A stretch of DNA of 64,000 nt from Pedobacter sandarakinus (GTDB lineage: Bacteria > Bacteroidota > Bacteroidia > Sphingobacteriales > Sphingobacteriaceae): contig NZ_JAPIVG010000002.1 in assembly GCF_026240095.1 (NCBI RefSeq), positions 610,719 to 674,718 of the forward strand. Reading direction: 5' to 3'. Below the pieces are notes generated by a model. The model was not told where the DNA came from and searched no databases. It was given only the letters and a program-made list of their open reading frames with translations. The first letter of the stretch is position 1. Each line of letters starts with the position of its first letter. Made by a program: the position numbers and the translations under genes. Of the stretch, positions 9,770 to 18,525 are shown piece after piece.

Positions 9770-10225
9770 TTAAATACTAATTCGTCTGAAATATTGATAA
9801 GCAAATTCGATGTTCTCGATAATGATTCCGTTCTGCTGTGCATTGAAACCTTCTACGGTCCATTTTATAGGATAAGCATTAATAAAATTCCAGGCCTGCA
9901 GCGGAAGGTGATCTTCATTTAACAAAAGCAGCGTGATGTCTTTGGGTGAAAATGTAAATGTTTCTACAGATTCTTTAAACCATTTCAATGCTGATGATCC
10001 GATTAGCAGCCCCCTTTTTAATACCAGGTTGTTATATGCAACCGCCGTTGGCAACTTATGTGCAAAACGATTTTCGCCACCTTCCTTATATTCTTCTGTT
10101 GCGATGTGGGCATCGAGTCCGCTTACTTCGGTAAAACCAATATCGGCAATGCCAGGATATTCAAGTTCCAAACCATCAATTCTAAGAATGAAGTGGAAAC
10201 CAACAGGTGGATAAGGTGCCAACAT
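9770..10225 (-). CDS. Inner tube protein 2, gp19-like (Afp5/Afp1 family)
   Basis: A 151-aa member of the T4 gp19-like tube family, with YPPVGFHFILRIDG at the start, then TEVSGLDAHIATEEYKEGG and NNLVLKRGLLIGSSALKWF in the middle, and NIEFAYQYFRR at the end. It is a diverged paralogue of the adjacent tube gene (shared EVSGL, YxEG, LKRG/MKRG and helix-strand pattern). Of two tube types in eCIS, the more divergent one next to Afp7 is usually the tube initiator on the baseplate; that role is inferred from position. Confidence 0.9.
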   Translation of the reverse strand: MLAPYPPVGFHFILRIDGLELEYPGIADIGFTEVSGLDAHIATEEYKEGGENRFAHKLPTAVAYNNLVLKRGLLIGSSALKWFKESVETFTFSPKDITLLLLNEDHLPLQAWNFINAYPIKWTVEGFNAQQNGIIIENIEFAYQYFRRISI

Positions 10226-10230
10226 AGCGT

Positions 10231-10665
10231 TTATGTAAATTCTATACTTAACCCTTCATGAGCCAGCTCTACCGTTTCTATTGCCACTTCGTTGCCTGTC
10301 GCGTTTAATGTTGGTCCATCCACTTTAGATGGCCATGCATTTCTAACTTTCCAAACCACTACCGGCTCATGACTCTCGTTAAGTAAACTTATGGTTAAAT
10401 CTCGGCGTTCAATCTTGTTTAAACTAACTGTATTAAACCATTGGAAAAGCTCATTATCTCCCTTAGTGATACCTCGTTTCATTGAAATTGCCGAATATTG
10501 CTGTAGGCCAGGCATTTTAGTAACGTGATATTCACGGGAGCTACCTTCCCTATAATCAATTGATTGCGTTTCTACAGTCAGGCCACTCACCTCTGTAAAA
10601 CCAATTCTCGAACCGCCCCATTCCACCTGAAAGTGAAATACCGGCAATGGATAATTATTTGACAT
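10231..10665 (-). CDS. Major inner tube protein, gp19-like (Afp1 family)
   Basis: A 144-aa tube protein with NYPLPVFHFQVEWGG at the start, TEVSGLTVETQSIDYREG, AISMKRGITKGDNELFQW and VETVELAHEGL-type C-terminal strands (ETVELAHEGLSIEF). Hexameric rings of this family stack to form the tube that is driven into the target. It lies 22 nt after the second sheath gene. It is probably the bulk tube subunit, because it resembles Hcp/gp19 more closely than the downstream paralogue. Confidence 0.92.
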   Translation of the reverse strand: MSNNYPLPVFHFQVEWGGSRIGFTEVSGLTVETQSIDYREGSSREYHVTKMPGLQQYSAISMKRGITKGDNELFQWFNTVSLNKIERRDLTISLLNESHEPVVVWKVRNAWPSKVDGPTLNATGNEVAIETVELAHEGLSIEFT

Positions 10666-10687
10666 ATCGTTGGAAATTTATGATGTA

Positions 10688-12133
10688 CTATTCTTGTAAT
10701 TTATGGGAAAACTTTAAGATGATAAATTCGGCGGGGCGCACTACTGCCATTCCTATTTCCACATTCATCCTTCCTTCCAATACATCTAAAGAAGTCATAG
10801 TAGTACCTAATCCGATTCTAACGAAAAATGCATCATCTGGTTTAGCACCTTGCAAAGCACCCTGCCTCCACAATTGATTTAAAAAATTTTCGCACATGGC
10901 TTTCACCCGCAACCAGGTATTGGCATCATTAGGTTCAAAAACTACAAACTCTGTTGCCTTTTTAACGCTTTCTTCAACAAAATTGTAAAATCTCCTCACT
11001 GAAATATATCGCCATTCATTATCGTTGCCTGCTAAAGTTCTTGCTCCCCAAACTATTGTTCCTTTCCCAGTAAAAAACCTAATCACATTAATTGACTTGC
11101 CAGTCGACGCATCAACATTTAAACCTTCTTGTTGCGTTGCCGTAACCTTAATAGTAGGACCCAAAACCATTTTTACACTCTCATTTGCTGGTGCCTTCCA
11201 TACGCCACGGTTATTATCTACCCTTGCCATAATCCCGGTTACTGCACTTGATGGTGGAAGGTCGATCACATTCTTCTCCACCTCGGCTTTTAGTAACCTG
11301 TACGTATTTAGATCAATAGCACGAATTGCGGATAATGTCTTGCCATCATATGTTCCTAGGCCACCATTTACAACGTGTTTAATCTTAATTGAATCTTCGC
11401 TATAGCCATAATTCAGGGTTGTTTGTAGCCATGGATAATAAACACAACCATATTTTAAGTCAGACATACCCATGTCTTTACGAACGGTTGCCGCATCATC
11501 AAAAGGATTGCCCGTTACTACCCAGGGATCGAAAATGGTAATTCTATCCTGCAACTTCCTGCACTGTGCTAGAGCTGCATCGTATAGTGTACTGTAGCCC
11601 GAGGTTGAATTGGTTATGCTGTTATGCTTATCTGTAAAAACCAGGATGGTAGGCTCATCCACTTTCGCTATCGCATCCAAACAAGCAGAGCCAGCAGTAT
11701 TATCAAAGTTGCTATCATAATCACCGCTAGATACGATATAGCAAGGTGCACCACCGTTCCCAAAATGCAATTGTATAGCATAAAACAGGTATTTTCCACT
11801 TACCGACTCTTTTTTAACATTGCAGGTAATTGATCGGGATTGCACCACATCACCGACTTTCAAATCGGTGATGGTTGGCATACCTGTAGCTTCAAAAATG
11901 GCCGTCTCTGCATTCGCACCTCCAAAATGTTGCTGATAGTCTAAAAATGAAGTTATTCGTATGGGTGTTGGTAGTTTGTCTGCACTCGGCAAAACATTAC
12001 TCCCTATTTCATCCCTGGCAAATTCAGTTCTGCCCATGAAAGCTGGAATAGCAGTTTCCACTGGCGCAATAGCGGATGGTAGTTTACTAATCTCTTCGAT
12101 ATAAACACCTGGAGTTTGATAGTTTTTTGCCAT
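10688..12133 (-). CDS. Contractile tail sheath protein 2
   Basis: A 481-aa sheath protein with the N-terminal YQTPGVYIEEISKLPSAIA motif and a conserved C-terminal domain (GKGTIVWGARTLAGNDNEWRY, FEPNDANTWLRVKAMCENFL, LWRQGALQGAKPDDAFFV, ending EFIILKFSHKLQE). These mark the phage tail sheath family (Afp2/3/4). The C-terminal half is nearly identical in pattern to the neighbouring sheath gene, so they are paralogues. It lacks the extra domain of the 594-aa paralogue. Gap to that gene is 4 nt. Confidence 0.95.
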   Translation of the reverse strand: MAKNYQTPGVYIEEISKLPSAIAPVETAIPAFMGRTEFARDEIGSNVLPSADKLPTPIRITSFLDYQQHFGGANAETAIFEATGMPTITDLKVGDVVQSRSITCNVKKESVSGKYLFYAIQLHFGNGGAPCYIVSSGDYDSNFDNTAGSACLDAIAKVDEPTILVFTDKHNSITNSTSGYSTLYDAALAQCRKLQDRITIFDPWVVTGNPFDDAATVRKDMGMSDLKYGCVYYPWLQTTLNYGYSEDSIKIKHVVNGGLGTYDGKTLSAIRAIDLNTYRLLKAEVEKNVIDLPPSSAVTGIMARVDNNRGVWKAPANESVKMVLGPTIKVTATQQEGLNVDASTGKSINVIRFFTGKGTIVWGARTLAGNDNEWRYISVRRFYNFVEESVKKATEFVVFEPNDANTWLRVKAMCENFLNQLWRQGALQGAKPDDAFFVRIGLGTTMTSLDVLEGRMNVEIGMAVVRPAEFIILKFSHKLQE

Positions 12134-12137
12134 GGTT

Positions 12138-13922
12138 TTATGATTTTGCTAGTAAGTGAGAAAATTTAAGAATGATGAATTCTGCCGGGCGTACAGCAGC
12201 CATTCCAATCTCAACGATTAATCTGCCTTCCAGGATATCAATTGAAGACATCGTTATGCCCAAACCTACATTCACGAAATACGCATGTTCTGGTTTTGCT
12301 CCTGCCAATGCACCCTGACGCCATAATTGATTGAGAAAGTTCTCACACATGGTTTTTACCCTCATCCAGGTCTTTGCATCATTAGGCTCGAAAACTACGA
12401 ATTCTGTTGCTTTCTTAACCGATTCTTCTACCATTATGAAAAGTCTGCGTACAGGAACATAACGCCATTCGTTATCATTTCCGGCCAATGTCCTTGCACC
12501 CCAAACTAGCGTGCCTTTTCCTGCAAACTTTCTAATTACGTTTATGCTTTTTCCACTTGTAGGGTCAACATTCAGGTAATCCTGTTCATCATCACTAATA
12601 TTCTGCAATGGTTTGTCTACCGTTCTAATGCTCACATTAGCTGGAGCTTTCCACACCCCTCGTTCCTGGTCTACACGAGCCATAACGCCTGTCACCATCC
12701 CTGAAGGATAAAGTGCTACCGTATATCCATCAAGCGCCTTTTTGATCTGGTAAAATAATGGAAAGTTTACAGCGTCGAAGCCACCCTGTAAAAAGTTACC
12801 GTCCAAAGAAATGCTTACCGCTCCCCCCTTTGGATCGTAAACGATAGGAATGGCATTGCCCGATATTCCTGCTTTTAACGCTGTAATAGTAACTACCTTT
12901 CCGCTGGAATCAGCCACGATTATCGTTTTCAAATCATCGTTGTTATTGATGGCATCTTTCAAATTTTTAGCTGTAGTTGTATTGGATGACGCAATCGAAA
13001 CACCCTCCGTACCAAAAACCAGACTTATACCAGCAATACTTATAGATTGACTATCAATGGTATCGGCATTGATAGTTATTTTAGCGGTAGAAGCAACAGC
13101 CGTTTGAGCGGAGGCTTTTATGATGTCTGTTATTGGTTTCTTAACATCTCCAACTGGCTTGTAAATTCCAAGGTTATCTCCACCTCTGTTGTCTTCTGCA
13201 ATTAAAATCATTTCATCTACAACCCGGTTGTAGACAACACTACTCTGTATTCTAGGATAATATGCTGCTCCGTATTTTAGATTATCGGCACTCACGTAAT
13301 CATTACGAAAGGCATCCGCTACTTGAAATAATGTTGCTGGTGTATTTGGTTGTATTACATCCAGGATAGCAAAGCGATCTTGCAGCTTTGAACATTGAGA
13401 TAGCATGGCATCATACAGCTCTTTAGTTTCAGCTGCAGCGGTTAAGGCAGTAGCCTCGGGAACGGCCAGCAACGTAACCTCATCTTCTTTTTCGCAAGCA
13501 ATAAGACCGTTTTTAAGTTCTGTTTTATCAATATTGGGTGCTCCAGCATTATACGTTCCAACAGAGGTAACGTAACATGTACCACCACCATTTTCATAGA
13601 ACATTTTTACATGGTAGTACAATACATACCCCGATAAAGCTGTTGCAGGTGAAATTGTAACCTTGGGTACCTGCGATCCTAAATCAGGTTCATCGATAAT
13701 TACCTCTAAAGTTTCAGGGAAACCGCTCCCAAAATACATTTCATATTCAAGAAGTGAAGTAATTCTTTGCGGGATATTAATATCGAAAGCAACGCCATTT
13801 TTCTCTCGTTTGGCTGTGTAGCCTACGAAAGCAGGTACTGCCGTTTCAACCTGTGCAATGGATGATGGAATCGTTGATATCTCATCAACATAAACTCCAG
13901 GATGTTTGAATGTTAGCGCCAT
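12138..13922 (-). CDS. Contractile tail sheath protein 1, with an inserted domain
   Basis: A 594-aa sheath protein (start FKHPGVYVDEISTIPSSIA; C-terminus with GKGTLVWGARTLAGNDNEWRY, FEPNDAKTWMRVKTMCENFL and EFIILKFSHLLAKS). Compared with the 481-aa paralogue it is about 110 residues longer. The extra part lies at about residues 270-375 and contains NTTTAKNLKDAINNND and VVTITALKAGISGNAI, a beta-rich pattern also seen in surface-exposed modules of phage sheath and fibre proteins. An insert there would decorate the outside of the sheath, which is inference. Start ATG at 13922. Confidence 0.94.
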   Translation of the reverse strand: MALTFKHPGVYVDEISTIPSSIAQVETAVPAFVGYTAKREKNGVAFDINIPQRITSLLEYEMYFGSGFPETLEVIIDEPDLGSQVPKVTISPATALSGYVLYYHVKMFYENGGGTCYVTSVGTYNAGAPNIDKTELKNGLIACEKEDEVTLLAVPEATALTAAAETKELYDAMLSQCSKLQDRFAILDVIQPNTPATLFQVADAFRNDYVSADNLKYGAAYYPRIQSSVVYNRVVDEMILIAEDNRGGDNLGIYKPVGDVKKPITDIIKASAQTAVASTAKITINADTIDSQSISIAGISLVFGTEGVSIASSNTTTAKNLKDAINNNDDLKTIIVADSSGKVVTITALKAGISGNAIPIVYDPKGGAVSISLDGNFLQGGFDAVNFPLFYQIKKALDGYTVALYPSGMVTGVMARVDQERGVWKAPANVSIRTVDKPLQNISDDEQDYLNVDPTSGKSINVIRKFAGKGTLVWGARTLAGNDNEWRYVPVRRLFIMVEESVKKATEFVVFEPNDAKTWMRVKTMCENFLNQLWRQGALAGAKPEHAYFVNVGLGITMSSIDILEGRLIVEIGMAAVRPAEFIILKFSHLLAKS

Positions 13923-13939
13923 ATCGTATTTGTTTTTTT

Positions 13940-15043
13940 TTAAACGTATATGTATATTTTACTTTCCTCTCCAACTTGCGTTTCTGGCCTAGGGTTAGGC
14001 AAATCACTGATGAGAATTACCTCGTTGGTGGGATCTTTTTTAGTTAATTGCAATCCAGTTTTTACACGACTGAAAAAAGGAATTTTAGCGCTACTCGTAA
14101 ACAAGATTTTTTCGTTTGCATCCACTTTATTAATTGGTTCGGTATCTGAAGACTGAACAGTTGTGCCAGAAAATGTGTACTTAGCATAGGCAGAATTTCC
14201 CTCTGGGGTGCCATCCTTACTATTATCCTTTAAAAGTAATTTGAAATCCTCAAGGTCTATTCCTGTTCGATTTACAATGTAATATTTCCAAATGGTCTCT
14301 TTCCTGATAAATTGCATCAGGAATTTATTTTCAGTGATTACATCATCTGCAGGTGGTATTCGAAGATCGAGAACACCAAAAATAGATGCACTGCTCAAAT
14401 CGGCGCTTTTATAAACCTGGTAGGTCTGAAGGTCTGCCCCTGTTCCTGCTGATTTCTTAATTGAAATTTGATATAAGCCATCTGGCAGCTTTGAAAAGTT
14501 AAGTGAACGGGTAAATAGATTCTGATTGTTTTTCGCTATTTCGTATGGCCCTGAAATGGGCATTCCATCCGAATCGTATTCAACGATATGGTTACTGCTC
14601 GCTGCCGAACTCACTTTTAAACTTACCTTTTCATGGCCTTCTTCAATAAACGCTAGGTAAATGCCATTAGAAATAACATCATCAAGAATGGTGTATTCGA
14701 GGCGCTGATCCAAACCTGTATTTGTAAAGTATATCTTCTTATTGCTACCGAATTGTTTTGAAGGCGATTTATGTAAATTTGTTATGCCCAAAAACTTAGC
14801 TGCAGACTTAAGTTTAATTCCAAATGTTAACGGCGTTTTTGCAATCTCTATTATGGCATTCAGGTCGCCATCTACTTCACAAATTAGGTCGAACCCTGAT
14901 GATATTGGCTTGTATAGCCAATGTTGGTTTCGCATTATACGCATGCTATCAGCTGTTGGCATAAAGGATAGATCCTCACACAAATTATCTTCGTAGTAGT
15001 TATGGTTTACACTCAACGAGAAAAATTTGCGGTAAGCTGTCAT
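13940..15043 (-). CDS. Unrecognised eCIS-associated protein
   Basis: A 367-aa protein between the tail-terminator and sheath genes; its start overlaps the stop of the terminator gene by 4 nt, so it belongs to the operon. I recognise no domain with confidence. The N-terminus (YRKFFSLSVNHNYYEDNLC) and the first about 95 residues form a compact block; the rest is beta-rich with IGVLDLRI-like strands (SIFGVLDLRIPP), and the C-terminus ends in a short strand (KIYIYV). No signal peptide or membrane segment. I have an impression of similar proteins in this slot in other Bacteroidota eCIS clusters, but no function comes with it. A structural, terminator-linked or cap role is possible. Confidence 0.85.
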   Translation of the reverse strand: MTAYRKFFSLSVNHNYYEDNLCEDLSFMPTADSMRIMRNQHWLYKPISSGFDLICEVDGDLNAIIEIAKTPLTFGIKLKSAAKFLGITNLHKSPSKQFGSNKKIYFTNTGLDQRLEYTILDDVISNGIYLAFIEEGHEKVSLKVSSAASSNHIVEYDSDGMPISGPYEIAKNNQNLFTRSLNFSKLPDGLYQISIKKSAGTGADLQTYQVYKSADLSSASIFGVLDLRIPPADDVITENKFLMQFIRKETIWKYYIVNRTGIDLEDFKLLLKDNSKDGTPEGNSAYAKYTFSGTTVQSSDTEPINKVDANEKILFTSSAKIPFFSRVKTGLQLTKKDPTNEVILISDLPNPRPETQVGEESKIYIYV

Positions 15044-15648
15044 AATTTAGTTTTTGTGTTGAGTTGGATGCGCTCGATGATGCCACCTGGAACCAACTGA
15101 ACATTTTCTTGTATGGTAAGCATCCTTATTTTATATAATACTGAAGGCAAATAACTGTGACCAATAATGCTCCAGAAGTGGTTCATCTGTTCAAAGTTGA
15201 AACTGAACAGTTCTACTGCAAGCTTCTCGATGTTACGATCTATCGCCGCTAAGCTTGGGGAATTTGACTGCGTAAATACGCTTTTACTTTGAAAAAACGC
15301 AATCACCTGGGAAAGTCTTTTCAAGCCTTCCAGATAGTCGAGTCTCGGTGTTTCGGTATCTTCATAGTGAAAATTTGCTGAAACAAGCACAAATAAATTG
15401 AGGTAAATATCCGGGTTTCGGGTCTCCAAATCTCCTTGAACATTTCTTACGGTAACCCGCTGATCTTTTGCAAATCGATCTTCTTCAATGTTCATTAAAG
15501 TTAGACCCAATGTCTTATCTGGAATGGCAAGTTTCCCATCGTACACGATACTTGATACCACGAGATAATCATCTACAGTTGTACCAGCCAAGTGGTTGAG
15601 ATGGGCATTAACTTCTTTCGAAATAAAATCAAGAGCCGTGTTAATCAT
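15040..15648 (-). CDS. Pvc16/Afp16-type tail terminator (DUF4255)
   Basis: A 202-aa protein starting MINTALDFISKEVNAHL, the typical start of the Pvc16 N-terminal (DUF4255) family that caps the distal end of tube and sheath. Mid-protein features NPDIYLNLFVLVSANF and YLEGLKRLSQVIAFFQS also fit. I chose the ATG at 15648; the frame extends to 15732 but the extra 28 residues are not part of the family. It is the first visible gene of the eCIS operon. No TAnnTTTG box stands out in the AT-rich DNA just upstream. Confidence 0.9.
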   Translation of the reverse strand: MINTALDFISKEVNAHLNHLAGTTVDDYLVVSSIVYDGKLAIPDKTLGLTLMNIEEDRFAKDQRVTVRNVQGDLETRNPDIYLNLFVLVSANFHYEDTETPRLDYLEGLKRLSQVIAFFQSKSVFTQSNSPSLAAIDRNIEKLAVELFSFNFEQMNHFWSIIGHSYLPSVLYKIRMLTIQENVQLVPGGIIERIQLNTKTKL

Positions 15649-15966
15649 CTGTTTTTTGATAGAGTGAGCATTAGACAAGTAAGTGATTATCATAAACTTA
15701 TGCACTGGAGTGCGATTAGTTATTAACATCACAAAAAAAAGTTTTCAACCGACAGAATTATAAAAAATACTCCAAATAGGAATGTTAAGCCTGTTTTTAA
15801 CGCTTCAGCAAATAATTAATCATTTAGTTATCAACATTTTGGTTATGGTTAAGACAAAACAAAGTATAAAAAAAGATCGTAAGAATGTGGGGAACAAAAT
15901 CAAACAGATTATTAAACAAATAAAAATCAAGTAGTTACAGTATTATAAAAAATACAAAGCATAAAA
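15649..15966. other. AT-rich gap upstream of the eCIS operon
   Basis: This stretch should carry the eCIS promoter on the minus strand, because the GH92 gene behind it ends in its own terminator. I found no perfect minus-strand TAnnTTTG box here. A tiny basic ORF (15845-15934, plus strand) is the only other thing seen. Confidence 0.5.
15845..15934 (+). CDS. Possible 29-aa very basic peptide
   Basis: ATG to TAG on the plus strand, 29 aa, divergent from the eCIS operon. It starts MVKTKQSIKKDRK and is almost half Lys/Arg with amphipathic KQIIKQIKIK at the end. There is no clear ribosome binding site or promoter, and an AT-rich gap can easily produce such a lysine-rich ORF by chance. Reported only because of its position next to the eCIS promoter region. 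Confidence 0.2.
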   Translation: MVKTKQSIKKDRKNVGNKIKQIIKQIKIK

Positions 15967-15993
15967 AAACCGCTGAATTTTAGTCAGCGGTTT
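15964..15993 (-). terminator. Intrinsic terminator of the GH92 gene
   Basis: A perfect 10-bp stem (AAACCGCTGA with TCAGCGGTTT, 7-nt loop) is followed on the minus strand by a T-run. It lies about 20 nt after the GH92 stop and separates that gene from the eCIS operon. Confidence 0.9.
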
Positions 15994-16014
15994 GATCTCA
16001 ATGTGGAGCGTATT

Positions 16015-18300
16015 TTATTTTTTTGGCTTAGCGCTCATGTAAAAGGTTAACTTACCACCTTCTGCGATATCAGCATGTTTGATGCTATGATCTTTGATTT
16101 CCTTACCATTCAAGATTACTTTCTGTACGTATACATTTTTATCGCTCTGATTCATTGCTTCTATTGTAAACGTTTTATTGTTTTCGAGGTTAATGGTAGC
16201 CTTGTTTACCAATGGGCTTCCCAATTGATAAACGTCTGAACCTGGTGCCACAGGATAGAAACCCATCGCTGAAAACATGTACCAGGCACTCATCTGTCCA
16301 CAATCGTCGTTACCGCCTAACCCATCTGCGGTTGGCTTGTACTGCATATTTAGGATATGCCGGATTTGTGCCTGTCCTTTATAAACTTCGTCAGTCCAGT
16401 TGTATAAGTAGGCAACATGGTGTGCAGGCTCATTTCCATGCACGTATCCACCAATAATCCCTTCCCTGGTGATATCTTCGGTATGTGCAAAAAATTCATC
16501 AGGCAAGTGCATACTAAACAATGAATCCAATCGGTTAGCGAATTTCTTTTTGCCACCCATTACCTCTATTAAAGATGAAGGATCGTGTGGAACAAAGAAA
16601 CTGTAATTCCAGCTATTTCCTTCGATAAAGCCCTGCCCTTCTGTGTCTTTGGGGTCAAAAGCCTTTTTGAATTTACCATCAGCCAAACGTGGGCGCATAA
16701 AACCAGAAGCACTGTCGTAGTTATTTCTCCAGTTTTGCGAACGCTTGATAAATTCATTGTATACATCCATTCGATTAAGATTCTTAGCAAGCTGGGCAAT
16801 TGACCAATCGTCGTAAGCGTATTCTAAGGTATTTGAAACTGAAACACCACTTCGCTCTGCCGGGATGTAGCCTTTATCCATATACAAACCAATACCCTCG
16901 TAATCACGGTGCTTTGCAGTTACCACGCAAGCATCCAATGCTTTATTCGGATCGCCCGTGTAAGTGCCTTTAATAATCGCATCGGCAATAACCGAAACAC
17001 TATGATATCCGCTCATACACCAGTTATCGTTCGCATAATGAGACCAAATAGGCAACATATGCAGGCTACTTTGATCGTAATGTGCTAGCATAGATTTCAC
17101 CATATCATCACTACGGCTTGGTTGGATAATGTTGAAAAAAGGATGCAAAGCCCTATAAGTATCCCATAAAGAAAAAGTGGTGTAGTTGGTGAAACCATCA
17201 GCTTTATGAACGCCTTGATCTAACCCTTTGTACTCCCCATTAATATCTGTATAAGTAGTTGGGTTAATAAAAGCATGGTAAAGTGCGGTATAAAAATTGA
17301 TTTTATTATCATTAGACGTAGCGACTTGAATCTTATTTAATTCTTTATTCCATGATGATTGCGCCTGTTTTTTCACCTGATCGAAATCCCATCCCGAAAT
17401 TTCTGAACGCATATTTTGCAGTGCATTTTCTTGACTAACAGGAGATAGCGCAAACTTTATTTTTATCTTTTCGCCCTCTTGTGTATCAAAGTCAAAAAAC
17501 ATTTTAATCTTTTTGCCTGCAATCTCCGGAAAGTTTTGCTCCTGATTAAACTTACCCCAAAATCCTCTATACGCTTGCTTTGCATCGTAGCTTTTACGTC
17601 CGTAGCTTTTAAAAGGCTTAGAAAAACTCATGGCAAAATAGACAGTCCTGGTCCTGGCCCATCCATTGGTTTGGCGATATCCGGTAAGGAGCGTATCATT
17701 CACAACCCTAACGTAAGTCCATACGGTTTTCTCTTCATAATTGTAAATACCAGCCATTAAGTCTAAAATAATATGCGATTGATCTGACTTCGGAAAGGTA
17801 TATTGATGCATCCCAACCCGTGTGGTAGCTGTTAACTCTGCTGTAATGTTATCGTCATCTAACTTTACTTTGTAGTAGCCCGCTTCTGCTTTCTCATTCT
17901 CGTGCTGGTAAGCTGAACGATACCCACCTTTTGGATTAGAAGCCGTGCCAGGATTAAGTTGTAACTTACCTTGGGTAGGCATAATCAAGAAATCGCCAAG
18001 ATCTGAATGGCCTGTACCAGAAAAATGAGTATGACTGAAACCTACAATGGTTTTGTCTTCATACTTATAACCAGCACAATATTTGTAAACGTCGCCATTA
18101 TATTTACCATTAACTTCATAAGATAAAGTGTCTGTTTCCGGACTCAGTTGTACCGCACCAAAAGGAACCGTAGCCCCTGGGTAAGTATGTCCCATTTTCG
18201 AAGTTCCAATAATTGGTTTTACATACTGTACCAAATTCTGCTGCGCCGAAGCAAACATGGCAGGAAGCATACAACATGAAAAGAGAAATTTTTTAATCAT
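16015..18300 (-). CDS. Secreted GH92 family alpha-mannosidase
   Basis: A 761-aa protein with an N-terminal signal peptide (hydrophobic residues 5-18, cleavage near SAQ-Q). It has GH92 hallmarks: YVKPIIGTSKMGHTYPGA near residue 30, FSHTHFSGTGHSDLGD at about 110, HGNEPAHHVAYLYNWT at about 625, and GGNDDCGQMSAWYMFSAMGF at about 660. GH92 enzymes are calcium-dependent exo-alpha-mannosidases that trim alpha-1,2/1,3-linked mannose from glycans such as N-glycans or yeast mannan, acting in the periplasm or at the surface. There are no SusC/SusD genes beside it, so it is not in a classical polysaccharide utilisation locus. Length is usual for the family. Confidence 0.95.
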   Translation of the reverse strand: MIKKFLFSCCMLPAMFASAQQNLVQYVKPIIGTSKMGHTYPGATVPFGAVQLSPETDTLSYEVNGKYNGDVYKYCAGYKYEDKTIVGFSHTHFSGTGHSDLGDFLIMPTQGKLQLNPGTASNPKGGYRSAYQHENEKAEAGYYKVKLDDDNITAELTATTRVGMHQYTFPKSDQSHIILDLMAGIYNYEEKTVWTYVRVVNDTLLTGYRQTNGWARTRTVYFAMSFSKPFKSYGRKSYDAKQAYRGFWGKFNQEQNFPEIAGKKIKMFFDFDTQEGEKIKIKFALSPVSQENALQNMRSEISGWDFDQVKKQAQSSWNKELNKIQVATSNDNKINFYTALYHAFINPTTYTDINGEYKGLDQGVHKADGFTNYTTFSLWDTYRALHPFFNIIQPSRSDDMVKSMLAHYDQSSLHMLPIWSHYANDNWCMSGYHSVSVIADAIIKGTYTGDPNKALDACVVTAKHRDYEGIGLYMDKGYIPAERSGVSVSNTLEYAYDDWSIAQLAKNLNRMDVYNEFIKRSQNWRNNYDSASGFMRPRLADGKFKKAFDPKDTEGQGFIEGNSWNYSFFVPHDPSSLIEVMGGKKKFANRLDSLFSMHLPDEFFAHTEDITREGIIGGYVHGNEPAHHVAYLYNWTDEVYKGQAQIRHILNMQYKPTADGLGGNDDCGQMSAWYMFSAMGFYPVAPGSDVYQLGSPLVNKATINLENNKTFTIEAMNQSDKNVYVQKVILNGKEIKDHSIKHADIAEGGKLTFYMSAKPKK

Positions 18301-18405
18301 AATAGATATTGAATTGAGCTTGTTTTTGAAAATCCTAAGGTATAAAATATATCATTAAACTTTATGGACTAGACCACTAAAACGTTTTAATTATTCAAAA
18401 AAATA

Positions 18406-18413
18406 CAAATGTA
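18406..18413 (-). promoter_or_regulatory. Candidate -7 box for the GH92 gene
   Basis: The minus strand reads TACATTTG, matching TAnnTTTG, about 105 nt before the GH92 start. No TTG is seen at the right -33 distance, so the call is weak. Confidence 0.3.
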
Positions 18414-18478
18414 ACTTGTATATTGCTTTTAGCATCCCTGCAAGTGTTACGCTAACGGATTATGAAGCCATAATTCTT

Positions 18479-18486
18479 TATATTTG
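18479..18486 (+). promoter_or_regulatory. Candidate -7 box for the exonuclease-CBS operon
   Basis: TATATTTG matches the TAnnTTTG box, 39 nt before the TTG start of the exonuclease gene. The -33 element is not evident. Confidence 0.4.
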
Positions 18487-18525
18487 GTATCAGGGCTAGG
18501 TGTTTAATTATAATTTATTTTACAA

